From positions 1,984,001 to 2,048,000 of the forward strand of contig NZ_CP117435.1 in assembly GCF_030687495.1 (NCBI RefSeq): 64,000 bases of DNA, given 5' to 3'. Source of the stretch: Pseudomonas sp. FP453 (GTDB taxonomy: Bacteria; Pseudomonadota; Gammaproteobacteria; Pseudomonadales; Pseudomonadaceae). A program made the translations under genes and the position numbers. The notes under the pieces were generated by a model. That model saw only the letters and a list, made by a program, of their open reading frames with translations. It searched no databases and was not told the origin of the DNA. Positions 48,550 through 57,969 of the stretch are shown in pieces (position 1 is the first letter of the stretch; each line of letters begins with the position of its first letter).

Positions 48550-49104
48550 ATGAGTAGCGAATTGCCACATCTGTCCACCCCGCGCCTGCTATTGCGCGGC
48601 CTGGAAACACACCAGGCCGAGACCCTGTCCACGCTCGCCAACGGGCCGAAAATCGCCGACAACACGGCCAACATTCCGTCGCCCTATACCCTGGAAACCG
48701 CGCACACTTTCATCGACAACATGGCCGCGAAATACCGTGCGGGCGATTTGCTCAGCCTGGGCATGCATGTGTCCGAAACGGGCGAATTGGTCGGCATCGT
48801 CAGCCTGCGACTCAACACGCGGCATCGCTACGGGCACCTCGGCGGTTGGGTGGCGGCGCACTGCCGCAATCAGGGCTACGGCGCCGAGGCGGCGCGGGCG
48901 GTGATGGATTTTGGCTTCGCTGAGTTGGGCTTGCAGCGGGTCGGCAGCCAGTGCTTTGGCCGCAACCAGGAATCGGCGCGGGTGATGGAGAAAATCGGCC
49001 TGCGCTTTGAGGGCTGCATGCGCGAGGCGTTTCTCAAGAACGGCGTGTTCGAGGACTTGCTCGGGTTTGCCGTGGTGCGTGAGGACTGGGAGCGTCCCTC
49101 GTGA
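48550..49104 (+). CDS. GNAT family N-acetyltransferase (RimJ/RimL-like)
   Basis: 184 residues. Start motif LSTPRLLLRGLE, acetyl-CoA site CRNQGYGAEAARAVMDFGF, and NQESARVMEKIGLRFEG are those of the RimJ/RimL-type GNAT enzymes, which acetylate protein N-termini or small amines. The stop overlaps the GTG start of the phosphatase gene (GTGA). Confidence 0.88.
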   Translation: MSSELPHLSTPRLLLRGLETHQAETLSTLANGPKIADNTANIPSPYTLETAHTFIDNMAAKYRAGDLLSLGMHVSETGELVGIVSLRLNTRHRYGHLGGWVAAHCRNQGYGAEAARAVMDFGFAELGLQRVGSQCFGRNQESARVMEKIGLRFEGCMREAFLKNGVFEDLLGFAVVREDWERPS

Positions 49105-50678
49105 GTGGCTTGGTGGACCATGACCGCCGCCGGATATTGACCGGGCTGGCGGTGGGCTCGGCCTTTGCGATCCTCAGCCCGTTTGCGCGCAGTGCCGGGG
49201 TGGATTATCCGTTCACCCTCGGCGTCGCCAGCGGCGACCCACTGCCGGACGGCTTTGTGATCTGGACGCGGCTGGCGCCGTTGTTCAACGCCGCCGATGG
49301 CGGTGGCGGCTTGAGCCGTGCGGGTGCCGGTACGTTGGCGAGTAGCCAGCGATGCGGCGATGACACGCATCGTGCGCCAGGGCGAGGTGATGGCCAGCGC
49401 GCGGTTCGCCCATTCGGTACACGTTGAAGTGGCGGGGCTGGAGGCGGGCCGACCGTATTGGTATCAGTTCGATGGCCTTGGCGCGCAGAGCCCGGTGGGG
49501 CAGGCGCGCACGGCGCCGCCGTTGCACGCCAACGTGGCGGCGCGGGTGGGGTTTGTATCGTGCTCGCATTGGGAGCGCGGATATTTCAGCGCCTATCGTC
49601 ACCTCGCCGCCGAGCAGCCGGACCTGGTGTTTTTTCTCGGTGACTATATCTACGACAGTTCCTACGCGCCGTCGTCGGGCAAAGTCATTCGCTCCCATGG
49701 CAGTGGCAATGCAGTAAGCCTCAGCGACTACCGCAACCGCTACGCCCTGTACAAGAGACCGATCCCGACTTGCAGGCCTTGCACGCCGCAGCCCCCAGCG
49801 TCGCGACCTGGGATGATCACGAAGTGCAGAATGACTACGCCAACCAATGGTCCCAGGACCCGAAGATCCCGGTGCAGAAATTTCTCCTACAGCGCGCAGC
49901 GGCTTACCAGGCCTATTACGAACATATGCCGCTACGTGCCAGCAGCCTGCCGAAAGGTCCGGACATGCGCATCTACCGGCGCCTGGACTACGGCCCACTG
50001 GCGCGTTTCCATGTGCTCGACGGCCGCCAGTACCGCTCCGAGCAACCATGCATTCCGGCCAACGGCAGCCACCAAGGGCACCTCGCCGACAATCTCTGCC
50101 ACGACCTGCGCGACCCCGGCCGCACCATGCTCGGCTGGCAGCAAGAGGCCTGGCTGGATCAGGGGTTTGCGCAGTCGCAGGCGCAGTGGAACGTGATCGC
50201 CCAGGACTTGCTGGTGGCGCCGCTGATCCAGCGTGACCTGACTGACCACAAGCCCGGACGTTGGACCGATGGCTGGGATGGCTACATGGCCAACCGCGCG
50301 CGGATGCTCGCGTCCATCCAGCGCAACCGGGTGAAGAATCCGGTGTTCTGGGGCGGGGATATTCATTCGTTCTGGGTCACGGACCTGCACGCGGATGGCA
50401 ACAAGCCCGACTCGCCGGTTGTCGCCACGGAGTTTGTCGGCACGTCGGTGACCTCGGATGGACCGCCCTTTGAGGCGTTCAGCAAACTGCTGCCGCTCAA
50501 CCCGCATGTGAAGTTTTTCGACAGTCGCCAGCGTGGGTATGTGTCGGTGGAGATTGAGGCGGACAAGATGCTGACGAACTTGCGTGTGATCACCGATCCG
50601 CGCGACCCGAATGCCACGGTGGCGACGCTCAAATCGTTTGTGGTGGAGTCGGGTCGGGCGGGGGCGATAGCGGTTTAG
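49101..50678 (+). pseudogene. phoD: PhoD-like alkaline phosphatase, two frameshifts
   Basis: Starts at GTG 49101. Tat-type signal with twin arginine (DRRRILTGLAVGSAF), then the PhoD N-terminal domain (FTLGVASGDPLPDGFVIWTR). The frame breaks at GGG 49322-49324 (one extra G), continues in the next frame through VGFVSCSHWERGYFSAYRHL and DLVFFLGDYIYD, and breaks again near 49756 (two extra or one missing base), after which VATWDDHEVQNDYA to the end is in the original frame. Joined, the protein is about 525 residues with all PhoD metal-site motifs, including the HDVWGGD-like PVFWGGDIHSFW. As written no complete enzyme is made. Confidence 0.85.
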
Positions 50679-51301
50679 TCCAGGCTGTAGCGTACCGACA
50701 ACGTGCCCTTTTTTTCCGACAAGGCCAGGATTGTCACCTGGCCCAGCTCGCCCAAGGCCTGGACGTGTGTGCCGCCGCAGGCATAGGCCGGCAACTCACC
50801 AAAGCCGACTTCACGGCTGCCGTCTTCCAGGTTCATGTGGCGTGGGTAGTCCGCCGCGATCCATTGGTTGATCTGCTGTTGGATTGCGTCGGCGTCCATG
50901 TCTTGCGCCGCTTCGCCACGGATAAAGCTGATCTTGCCTTCGCCCGGCCAGTGATGGGCCTTGATCGGCATCCAGCCGAGCCGTTCGCCGGCGTTGCCGA
51001 TCAAGTGCCCGGCGGAATGCAGGCGCGTGTGCAGGGCGCGGCGTTGCGCATCGACCTGCGCGGTAACCGGTCCCAGCGCGACGGGCTGATCGACGTAGTG
51101 CACGACACGGTCGGGCTCCTGGGTGACGCGCAGTACCTGGCTGTCGCCGAGCCGGCCGGTGTCGAACGGCTGGCCGCCGCCCTGCGGGTGGAAAATCGTC
51201 GATTGCAAGGTCACCGCGAACTGCCCTTCGTGGGGCGTGCAGGCCAGCACTTCGAGTTCGGCGGTCAGGTGGTCATGGGTGAAAAACAGGCGCTCGGTCA
51301 T
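50675..51301 (-). CDS. AlaX-like alanyl-tRNA editing protein
   Basis: 208 residues. Zinc-binding motifs of the AlaRS editing domain: HTRLHSAGHL (His91, His95) and CGGTHV (Cys175, His179), with GGGQPFDTG as in AlaX/AlaRS. It probably hydrolyses Ser-tRNA(Ala) or Gly-tRNA(Ala) in trans. It overlaps the phosphatase gene tail to tail by four bases. Confidence 0.9.
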   Translation of the reverse strand: MTERLFFTHDHLTAELEVLACTPHEGQFAVTLQSTIFHPQGGGQPFDTGRLGDSQVLRVTQEPDRVVHYVDQPVALGPVTAQVDAQRRALHTRLHSAGHLIGNAGERLGWMPIKAHHWPGEGKISFIRGEAAQDMDADAIQQQINQWIAADYPRHMNLEDGSREVGFGELPAYACGGTHVQALGELGQVTILALSEKKGTLSVRYSLD

Positions 51302-51390
51302 TCTCTACATCCGCATCAGGGTTCTGCGGGCAGTATAAATAGTGCGTAGATGGGTGATAATCCGCTCAATTATCAAAGGACCTGTGCGTC

Positions 51391-52323
51391 ATGAGCATCA
51401 ATCTTCCTTTGCCACTGCTGGGCGAAATGGCGATTTTCGTCAAGGTGGTGGAAACCGGCAGCTTCTCCGAAGCCGCGCGGCAGATGGGCGTTTCACCTTC
51501 ATCGGTGAGCCGCAGCATTTCCCATCTGGAAAAGGCCCTGGCCACCCGCTTGCTGCAACGCACGACGCGCAAATTGCGTTTGAGCGAAGGCGGCGAGGAG
51601 GTGTTCAAACGGTGTCAGGACATGGTCAACGCGGCGCGCGCGGTGATGGAGGTCAGCGGCCAATTCACCCACGAAGCCGAAGGCCGCGTGCGCGTCAGCG
51701 TGCCCAAGGCGGTGGGGCGGTTTGTGATCCATCCGCATATGCCGGAGTTCTTGCGGCGCTATCCCAAGGTGGATGTGCAGTTGATCCTCGAGGATCGGCC
51801 GGTGGACTTGATCGACGACAACCTCGACCTGATCCTGCGCATCTCCGAAAGCCCGCCACCGGGACTGGTGGGGCGGCCGTTGTTTCCCATCGAACACCTG
51901 TTGTGCGCCACGCCGCAGTACCTGGCCGAACACGGCACGCCGCAACACCCTCATGATCTGCTGGAACACAGTTGCATTTACCTGGGGGAAACACCGGCGG
52001 ATGCACGCTGGAAGTTTCGCCAGGCCGGCAAGACGGTAACGGTCGGGGTGCGTGGGCGTTATGCGGCGAACCATACCGGGGTGCGTCTGGACGCGGTGTT
52101 GCAGCATGTGGGGATTGGCAGCCTGCCGTACTTTACGGCGCGCCATGATCTGGAGGCGGGGAGCATTGTGCAGGTGTTGGCGCAGTGGGATTTTATTGCG
52201 TCGTATCACGGTGAGGTGTGGTTGTTGCATTCACCGACGCGGTACCTGCCGCCGAAGGTGCGGGTGTTTATTGATTATCTGGTGGAGTGCATGGCGCGGG
52301 AGCCAACACTTCGTCGGCGGTAG
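51391..52323 (+). CDS. LysR-family transcription regulator
   Basis: 310 residues. N-terminal winged helix (about 11-70: FVKVVETGSFSEAARQMG, VSRSISHLEKALATRLLQ), then the effector-binding domain. Related to the CrgA/AaeR-like group by length and NLDLILRISES segment. AAAGGA site before ATG. The gene upstream (AlaX) is divergent and may be its target; not shown by sequence. Confidence 0.88.
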   Translation: MSINLPLPLLGEMAIFVKVVETGSFSEAARQMGVSPSSVSRSISHLEKALATRLLQRTTRKLRLSEGGEEVFKRCQDMVNAARAVMEVSGQFTHEAEGRVRVSVPKAVGRFVIHPHMPEFLRRYPKVDVQLILEDRPVDLIDDNLDLILRISESPPPGLVGRPLFPIEHLLCATPQYLAEHGTPQHPHDLLEHSCIYLGETPADARWKFRQAGKTVTVGVRGRYAANHTGVRLDAVLQHVGIGSLPYFTARHDLEAGSIVQVLAQWDFIASYHGEVWLLHSPTRYLPPKVRVFIDYLVECMAREPTLRRR

Positions 52324-52340
52324 TGCTTGGGGCTGGCTTC

Positions 52341-52463
52341 TGTGGGAGCAGGACTTACTGTGGGAGCTGGCTTGCCTGCGATAGCATCACCTCGGTACTA
52401 CTGACAGACCGAGTTGTCTGCATCGCAGGCAAGCCAGCTCCCACAGAAAAGCCAGCTCCCACA
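52341..52463. repeat. REPIN nested within partial REP arms
   Basis: A complete REPIN at 52359-52445 (GGCTTGCCTGC type) is flanked by two partial outer arms, tgtgggagcagg at 52341 and agccagctcccaca at 52450, in inverted orientation to each other. Confidence 0.82.
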
Positions 52464-52492
52464 GGTAAGCAGGCTTTGTGGTGTACTGGGGA

Positions 52493-52900
52493 TCAGTGCT
52501 TGCTCTGGTCCACCGGCATGGCCAGCAACTGCTTTTCCTGGTTCCAGTCGAACGGTTCGTCGTTCTGTTCGGCTTCGAAGCGACGCTCTTCCAGGGCCTG
52601 GTACATGTCCAGTTCTTCATCGGGCATGAAGTGCAGGCAGTCACCGCCGAAGAACCACAGCAGGTCGCGCGGGACCAGGTGGGCGATTTGCGGGTAGCGC
52701 AGGATGACCTGGCTCATCAGGTCCTGGCCCAGGTACTGGCTTTCGATCGGGTCGATGGGCAGCAGGGCGCGCAGTTCGTCGAAGCGCTCCAGGAACAGGG
52801 TGTGGCTTTCCTCGGGCACCTGTTCGGCTTCGCCGACGGCAACCAGGATGCTGCGCAGGTGGTCGAGCAAGACGAGATGATCGGCAACGACGTTGGACAC
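52493..52900 (-). CDS. PA2817-like conserved protein
   Basis: 135 residues from GTG 52900, with AGAGGA 8 bases upstream. Acidic, helical, with LVPRDLLWFFGGDCLHFMPD in the middle. The same small gene accompanies fadE in P. aeruginosa (PA2817 near PA2815, from memory). No catalytic motif seen; function unknown. Confidence 0.8.
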   Translation of the reverse strand: MSNVVADHLVLLDHLRSILVAVGEAEQVPEESHTLFLERFDELRALLPIDPIESQYLGQDLMSQVILRYPQIAHLVPRDLLWFFGGDCLHFMPDEELDMYQALEERRFEAEQNDEPFDWNQEKQLLAMPVDQSKH

Positions 52901-52919
52901 GAGATAAGTCCTCTAAAGC

Positions 52920-52960
52920 AAAAACGGGCGCGAGAGTATATAGCTCAAGCGCCCGTTTTT
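52920..52960 (-). terminator. Terminator of fadE
   Basis: Stem aaaaacgggcgc / gcgcccgttttt with a 17-base loop. It lies between fadE and the PA2817-like gene, both on the minus strand, and ends in T residues on both strands. Confidence 0.8.
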
Positions 52961-52975
52961 ATATGGCCGCTGGGA

Positions 52976-55423
52976 TCAGCGGACTTTACCCTCAGCCTGC
53001 GTCAGCTCTTCCTTGCTGAAATCATCCACGTCGATCACCTTGCGCCGCGCCGCTTCGGCGTCATGCAGGGTTTGCGCTTCGGCCGGTTGCAGCACGCCAG
53101 CCTCCAGCGCGGCGTCGATGGCATGCTCGCCGGCGGCCGGTTTGACCTGGCCGCTCTTGAGCGCGGTATGCAGTTTTTTCTGCAGCGGATGGCTGGCGCC
53201 GAGCAGGTCGTAGGCCTGTTGCAGGGCACCGACCGGATCGTCCGCCGATTGTGGGCGGTAGCAGCCGGCGAGCAGTTCCTCCAGGGTCGGGTCGCCTTTG
53301 GCGCGGCCAAGCACCGCCGCGACTTCGGCATCCAACGCATCCGACGGCCCGGTGTGGCGGCGGCCGAACGGGAACACGATCACCCGCAGCAGGCAACCGA
53401 GCACCTTGTTCGGGAAGTTGCTCAGCAGTTCATCCAGGGCGCGCTCCGACTCGCCCAGGCTTTCTTCCATGGCCCAGGTGAACAGCGGTTCCAGATGCTC
53501 CGGTGAATCCAGGTCGTGGTAGCGCTTGAGTGCCGCCGAGGCCAGGTACAGGTGGCTGAGTACATCACCCAGGCGCGCGGACAGGCGTTCACGGCGCTTC
53601 AACTCGCCACCGAGCAACATCATGCTCAGGTCGGCAAGCAGGGCGAAGGCAGCTGCCTGGCGGTTCAGCGCGCGGAAGTAACCCTGGCTCAAGCGGTTGC
53701 CCGGTGCCTTCTCGAAGTGGCCCACGCCGAAGTTCAGCACCAGGGTGCTGGCCGCGTTGCTTACGGCAAAACCGATGTGTTGCATCAGCAGGCCGTCGAA
53801 CTCCTTGAGGGCCTGGTCGTGGTCTTCACGGCCGGCCAGGGCCATTTCCTTGAGGACGAAGGGGTGGCAGCGGATCGCGCCCTGGCCAAAGATCATCAGG
53901 TTGCGCGAGAGGATGTTCGCGCCTTCCACGGTGATGAAGATCGGCGCACCTTGCCAGCTGCGGCCCAGGTAGTTGTTCGGGCCCATGATGATGCCCTTGC
54001 CACCATGCACATCCATGGCATGGCTGATGCACTCGCGGCCACGTTCGGTGAGGTGGTACTTGAGGATCGCCGACAACACCGAGGGTTTTTCGCCAAGGTC
54101 CACCGCATTGGCGGTGAGCATGCGCGCGCTGTCCATCAGCCAGGCGTTGCCGCCGATGCGCGCGAGGGCTTCCTGGATACCTTCGAAGGCGGACAATGGC
54201 ACGTTGAATTGTTCGCGCACCTGGGCGTACTGGCCGGTCACCAGGCTGGTGAACTTGGCCGCGCCGGTGCCCACCGCAGGCAGGGAGATCGAACGGCCCA
54301 CCGAGAGGCAGTTCATCAGCATCATCCAGCCCTTGCCGAGCATTTCCTGGCCGCCGATGAGGAACTCCAGGGGGATGAACACATCCTTGCCGGAGTTGGG
54401 GCCGTTCATGAAGGCGGCGCCAAGGGGCAGGTGGCGACGGCCGATGTCCACGCCGGGCGTATTCGTAGGAATCAGCGCCAGGCTGATGCCCAGGTCTTCC
54501 TCGTCACCCAGCAGATGATCCGGGTCGTGGGCCTTGAAGGCCAGGCCCAACAGGGTCGCGACCGGGCCGAGGGTGATGTAGCGTTTTTCCCAGTTCAGGC
54601 GCAGGCCGAGGGTTTCCTTGCCTTCCCATTCGCCTTTGCAAATGATCCCGGTGTCGGGCATGGCGCCGGCGTCGGAGCCGGCCAGCGGGCCGGTGAGGGC
54701 GAAGCAGGGGATGTCATCGCCACGGGCCAGGCGTGGCAGGTAGTGGTTGCGTTGTTCATCGGTGCCGTAGTGCAGCAGCAGTTCGGCCGGGCCGAGGGAG
54801 TTGGGCACCATCACGGTGGATGCGAGGTCGCCGCTGCGGGTGGCGAGTTTCATCGCGACCTGGGAGTGGGCATAGGCGGAAAAACCCTTGCCGCCGTATT
54901 CCTTGGGGATGATCAGGGCGAAGAAGCCGTGGGTCTTGATATGCGCCCAGGCGGCGGGCGGCAGGTCCATGGCCTGGCCGATCTCCCAGTCGCTGACCAT
55001 GGCGCAGAGTTCTTCGGTGGGGCCGTCGATAAACGCCTGTTCCTCTGCGGTCAGTTGGGCCTTGGGATAGGCCAGCAACTTGTCCCAGTCGGGGCGGCCG
55101 CTGAACAGTTCGCCGTCCCACCACACCGTGCCGGCATCAATGGCGTCGCGCTCGGTCTCGGACATCGGCGGCAGGACTTTCTGGAACCAGCTGAACAGCG
55201 GTTTGGTGAAGTATTGGCGGCGCAGGTCGGGCAGCAGCAAAGGCGCGGCGACGGCGGCCAGCACTACCCAGAAGATCAGCAGCAACCATCCTGGCGCGTG
55301 ACTCCATACCCCCATCGCCAGCAGGTAGACGGCAACGACGCCCAGGGCGGGCAGGGGCGCGGTGCGACGGTGTGCCAGGTAGGCAATGCCAGCGACCAGA
55401 ACCAGTATCCACAACAACAGCAT
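52976..55423 (-). CDS. fadE: Acyl-CoA dehydrogenase, FadE type
   Basis: 815 residues. N-terminal membrane segments (about 5-60), then an acyl-CoA dehydrogenase domain (FALIIPKEYGGKGFSAYAHS, CFALTGPLAGSDAG) and the C-terminal DUF1974 region typical of FadE. It performs the first oxidation of beta-oxidation with FAD. The GGAGG site is 7 bases before ATG 55423; a TTG six bases further upstream is less likely. Same neighbours as PA2815. Confidence 0.93.
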   Translation of the reverse strand: MLLLWILVLVAGIAYLAHRRTAPLPALGVVAVYLLAMGVWSHAPGWLLLIFWVVLAAVAAPLLLPDLRRQYFTKPLFSWFQKVLPPMSETERDAIDAGTVWWDGELFSGRPDWDKLLAYPKAQLTAEEQAFIDGPTEELCAMVSDWEIGQAMDLPPAAWAHIKTHGFFALIIPKEYGGKGFSAYAHSQVAMKLATRSGDLASTVMVPNSLGPAELLLHYGTDEQRNHYLPRLARGDDIPCFALTGPLAGSDAGAMPDTGIICKGEWEGKETLGLRLNWEKRYITLGPVATLLGLAFKAHDPDHLLGDEEDLGISLALIPTNTPGVDIGRRHLPLGAAFMNGPNSGKDVFIPLEFLIGGQEMLGKGWMMLMNCLSVGRSISLPAVGTGAAKFTSLVTGQYAQVREQFNVPLSAFEGIQEALARIGGNAWLMDSARMLTANAVDLGEKPSVLSAILKYHLTERGRECISHAMDVHGGKGIIMGPNNYLGRSWQGAPIFITVEGANILSRNLMIFGQGAIRCHPFVLKEMALAGREDHDQALKEFDGLLMQHIGFAVSNAASTLVLNFGVGHFEKAPGNRLSQGYFRALNRQAAAFALLADLSMMLLGGELKRRERLSARLGDVLSHLYLASAALKRYHDLDSPEHLEPLFTWAMEESLGESERALDELLSNFPNKVLGCLLRVIVFPFGRRHTGPSDALDAEVAAVLGRAKGDPTLEELLAGCYRPQSADDPVGALQQAYDLLGASHPLQKKLHTALKSGQVKPAAGEHAIDAALEAGVLQPAEAQTLHDAEAARRKVIDVDDFSKEELTQAEGKVR

Positions 55424-55581
55424 ATTCAATCCTCCGTGAAACCAGGGGCGAAACCACCGTGGAGCTTAGTCGGCATCCGAACAAGCGGGGTGATTGGGGT
55501 GTTACGAGATTTGGCCGATTCGTCGTTATCCCTCGGGCAGGCCTGTCGCTAGACTCCAGGCTTCCTTCGGAGATAACGCTC

Positions 55582-56241
55582 ATGGATACGTACCTGAGTC
55601 CCAGCCGCTTCATCGATAGTGACCACCCTGCGGTGGTGGAGTTCGCCGAAAAACACCGCGGTACCCGTGGGGATTTAAATGACCAGGCAGTCAGCCTTTA
55701 TTACGCCGTGCGTGAGGCGATTCGCTACAACCCCTACACCTTCAGCCGCGACCCCGACACCCTGAGCGCCAGCTTCGCCCTGGCCGCCGGCGAAAGCTAT
55801 TGCGTGCCCAAGGCCACCTTGCTCGCCGCGTGCGCCCGCCACTGCGGCATCCCGGCGCGCATCGGCCTGGCGGATGTGCGCAACCACCTGTCCACGCCGC
55901 GCCTGCTCGCGCTGCTGAAAAGCGATGTGTTTGCCATGCACGGTTACACCGAGCTGTTCCTGCAGGGGCGTTGGGTCAAGGCCACGCCGGCGTTCAATCA
56001 GCAGCTGTGCGATGTGTTCGATGTGCCGGCGCTGGAGTTCGATGGGGTCAACGACAGCGTGTTCCACGCGTTCAATCGCCAGGGCCGGCGTTCGATGGAG
56101 TACGTGGTGGATCACGGGCAATTTCCTGACGTGCCCGAGGCGTTTTTCTTCGAGCATATCCGCAGCTGTTACCCACACCTGTTCACCGATGACAGTCCGC
56201 CCTTGCTCGGTGATATGCAGACCGATTTAAGCCGTGCCTGA
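55582..56241 (+). CDS. Transglutaminase-like cysteine protein
   Basis: 219 residues. Nucleophile Cys74 in GESYCVPKATLLAA and His120 in FAMHGYTELFL; the segment where the catalytic Asp normally stands reads WVKATPAFN, so that acidic residue is absent or replaced. The fold is transglutaminase/protease-like; the substrate is unknown. Divergent from fadE. ATG 55582 is chosen since the family starts there; the long upstream open frame runs over the fadE start region. Confidence 0.82.
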   Translation: MDTYLSPSRFIDSDHPAVVEFAEKHRGTRGDLNDQAVSLYYAVREAIRYNPYTFSRDPDTLSASFALAAGESYCVPKATLLAACARHCGIPARIGLADVRNHLSTPRLLALLKSDVFAMHGYTELFLQGRWVKATPAFNQQLCDVFDVPALEFDGVNDSVFHAFNRQGRRSMEYVVDHGQFPDVPEAFFFEHIRSCYPHLFTDDSPPLLGDMQTDLSRA

Positions 56242-56284
56242 ACCGGCGTATGCTGCTGCGCTCACCACACAATAAGGCACGGTC

Positions 56285-56902
56285 ATGCTGAAGATCTGGG
56301 GTCGTAAAAATTCGTCAAACGTCAGGAAAGCACTGTGGTGCGCCGAGGAACTCGGCCTGGACTACGAGGCCATCGACGCGGGCGGCGCGTTTGGTGTGGT
56401 CGACACGCCGCAGTACCGCGCGTTGAACCCCAACGGCCGGGTGCCGATGATCGAAGACGGCGACTTTGTGTTGTGGGAATCCAACACCATCGTGCGTTAC
56501 CTCTGCGCCAAGCAGGCGTCCAGTTGGTACCCGACGGACCTGAAAGCCCGGGCCAGCGCGGAAAAATGGATGGACTGGACCACGTCCACCCTCGCCGAAC
56601 CGTTCAAGGCCGTGTTCTGGGGCATCCTGCGCACCCCCGCGGAAAAACAGAACTGGGACAGCATCCACGCGGGGCGCCAAGCCTGCATCGATGCACTCGC
56701 CACCGTGGACAAGGCCCTCGCCGAACAGCCGTATCTGTCGGGCAACGAGATCGGCATGGGCGATATCCCCTTGGGCTGTTTTGCCTACGCCTGGTTCGAA
56801 ATGCCCATCGAACGGCCGGCAATGCCCCATCTAGAGGCCTGGTACCAGCGCCTGCAACAACGCCCGGCGTACCGCAAAGCGGTCATGACCGCGTTGACTT
56901 AA
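56285..56902 (+). CDS. Glutathione S-transferase
   Basis: 205 residues. Thioredoxin-like N-terminal domain with the catalytic Ser region GRKNSSNVRKALWCAEELGL, the glutathione-binding GRVPMIEDGDFVLWESNTI, and an all-helical C-terminal domain (LSGNEIGMGDIPLGCFAY). Substrate not predictable. AAGG ribosome site. Confidence 0.9.
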   Translation: MLKIWGRKNSSNVRKALWCAEELGLDYEAIDAGGAFGVVDTPQYRALNPNGRVPMIEDGDFVLWESNTIVRYLCAKQASSWYPTDLKARASAEKWMDWTTSTLAEPFKAVFWGILRTPAEKQNWDSIHAGRQACIDALATVDKALAEQPYLSGNEIGMGDIPLGCFAYAWFEMPIERPAMPHLEAWYQRLQQRPAYRKAVMTALT

Positions 56903-57036
56903 TACTGACTATTAATACAGGTGACTGTACTTGTGCGGCGCAGGCAGCCACCATGCCTGTCATGCGCCGCCGTTGAACTTCGTGGCGTGCGCCTTCATCT
57001 ATTCTTCCTATTCCCTTCTTTGGTGCGTATTCCGAT

Positions 57037-57969
57037 ATGAGTTCCGCTCTGTCCATCCGGCAGCTAACCAAAACCTACGGCAACGGTTTCCAGGCCCTGA
57101 GTGGTATCGATCTGGACGTTGCCGAAGGTGACTTCTTCGCCTTGCTCGGCCCCAACGGTGCCGGCAAATCCACCACCATCGGTATCCTCTCGACCCTGGT
57201 CAACAAGACCAGCGGCACGGTGAATATCTTCGGGCATGACTTGGACAAATCCCCGGCGGCGCTCAAGCGCTCCATCGGCGTGGTGCCCCAGGAATTCAAC
57301 TTCAATCAGTTTGAAAAGACGTTCGACATTGTCGTGACCCAGGCCGGTTACTACGGCATCCCGGCGAAGATCGCCAAGGAACGCGCCGAGCAGTACCTGA
57401 CCCAGCTGGGCCTGTGGGACAAGCGCGACGTGCCGTCGCGCTCGCTGTCCGGCGGCATGAAGCGCCGGCTGATGATCGCCCGCGCGCTGGTGCATGAGCC
57501 GCGCCTGCTGATCCTCGATGAGCCTACCGCTGGCGTGGACATCGAGCTGCGTCGCTCGATGTGGACCTTCCTCACCGAGCTGAACGAGAAGGGCATCACC
57601 ATCATCCTCACCACCCATTACCTGGAAGAGGCTGAGCAGCTGTGCCGCAACATCGGCATCATCGACCACGGCACCATCGTCGAGAACACCAGCATGCGTA
57701 ACCTGCTGGGCCAGTTGCATGTGGAAACCTTCTTGCTCGACTTGAAGAACAATCTGTCGGCGCCGCCGCAATTGCTCGGCTACCCGAGCCGCCTGGTGGA
57801 TAGCCACACCCTGGAAGTGCAGGTGGACAAGGCCATGGGCATCACCGCGTTGTTCACCCAGTTGGCGACGCAGAACATCGAAGTGTTGAGCCTGCGTAAT
57901 AAAACCAATCGCCTTGAGGAGTTGTTCGTGTCCCTGGTGGAGAAAAATCTGGCGAAGGTGGCGGTATGA
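57037..57969 (+). CDS. ABC transporter ATP-binding protein (YadG-like)
   Basis: 310 residues. Walker A GPNGAGKST (38-46), signature SLSGGMKRRL, Walker B LLILDEPTAG, H-loop LTTHYLEEAEQL, and an extra C-terminal domain as in ABC-2 exporters. It works with the permease encoded next, starting in its stop codon. No clear ribosome site before the ATG. Confidence 0.92.
   Translation: MSSALSIRQLTKTYGNGFQALSGIDLDVAEGDFFALLGPNGAGKSTTIGILSTLVNKTSGTVNIFGHDLDKSPAALKRSIGVVPQEFNFNQFEKTFDIVVTQAGYYGIPAKIAKERAEQYLTQLGLWDKRDVPSRSLSGGMKRRLMIARALVHEPRLLILDEPTAGVDIELRRSMWTFLTELNEKGITIILTTHYLEEAEQLCRNIGIIDHGTIVENTSMRNLLGQLHVETFLLDLKNNLSAPPQLLGYPSRLVDSHTLEVQVDKAMGITALFTQLATQNIEVLSLRNKTNRLEELFVSLVEKNLAKVAV

Noticed and set aside
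52976..55552. A 678-codon plus-strand frame opposite fadE
   Set aside because: FadE is well supported on the minus strand with a GGAGG site; the opposite frame has no recognisable fold.
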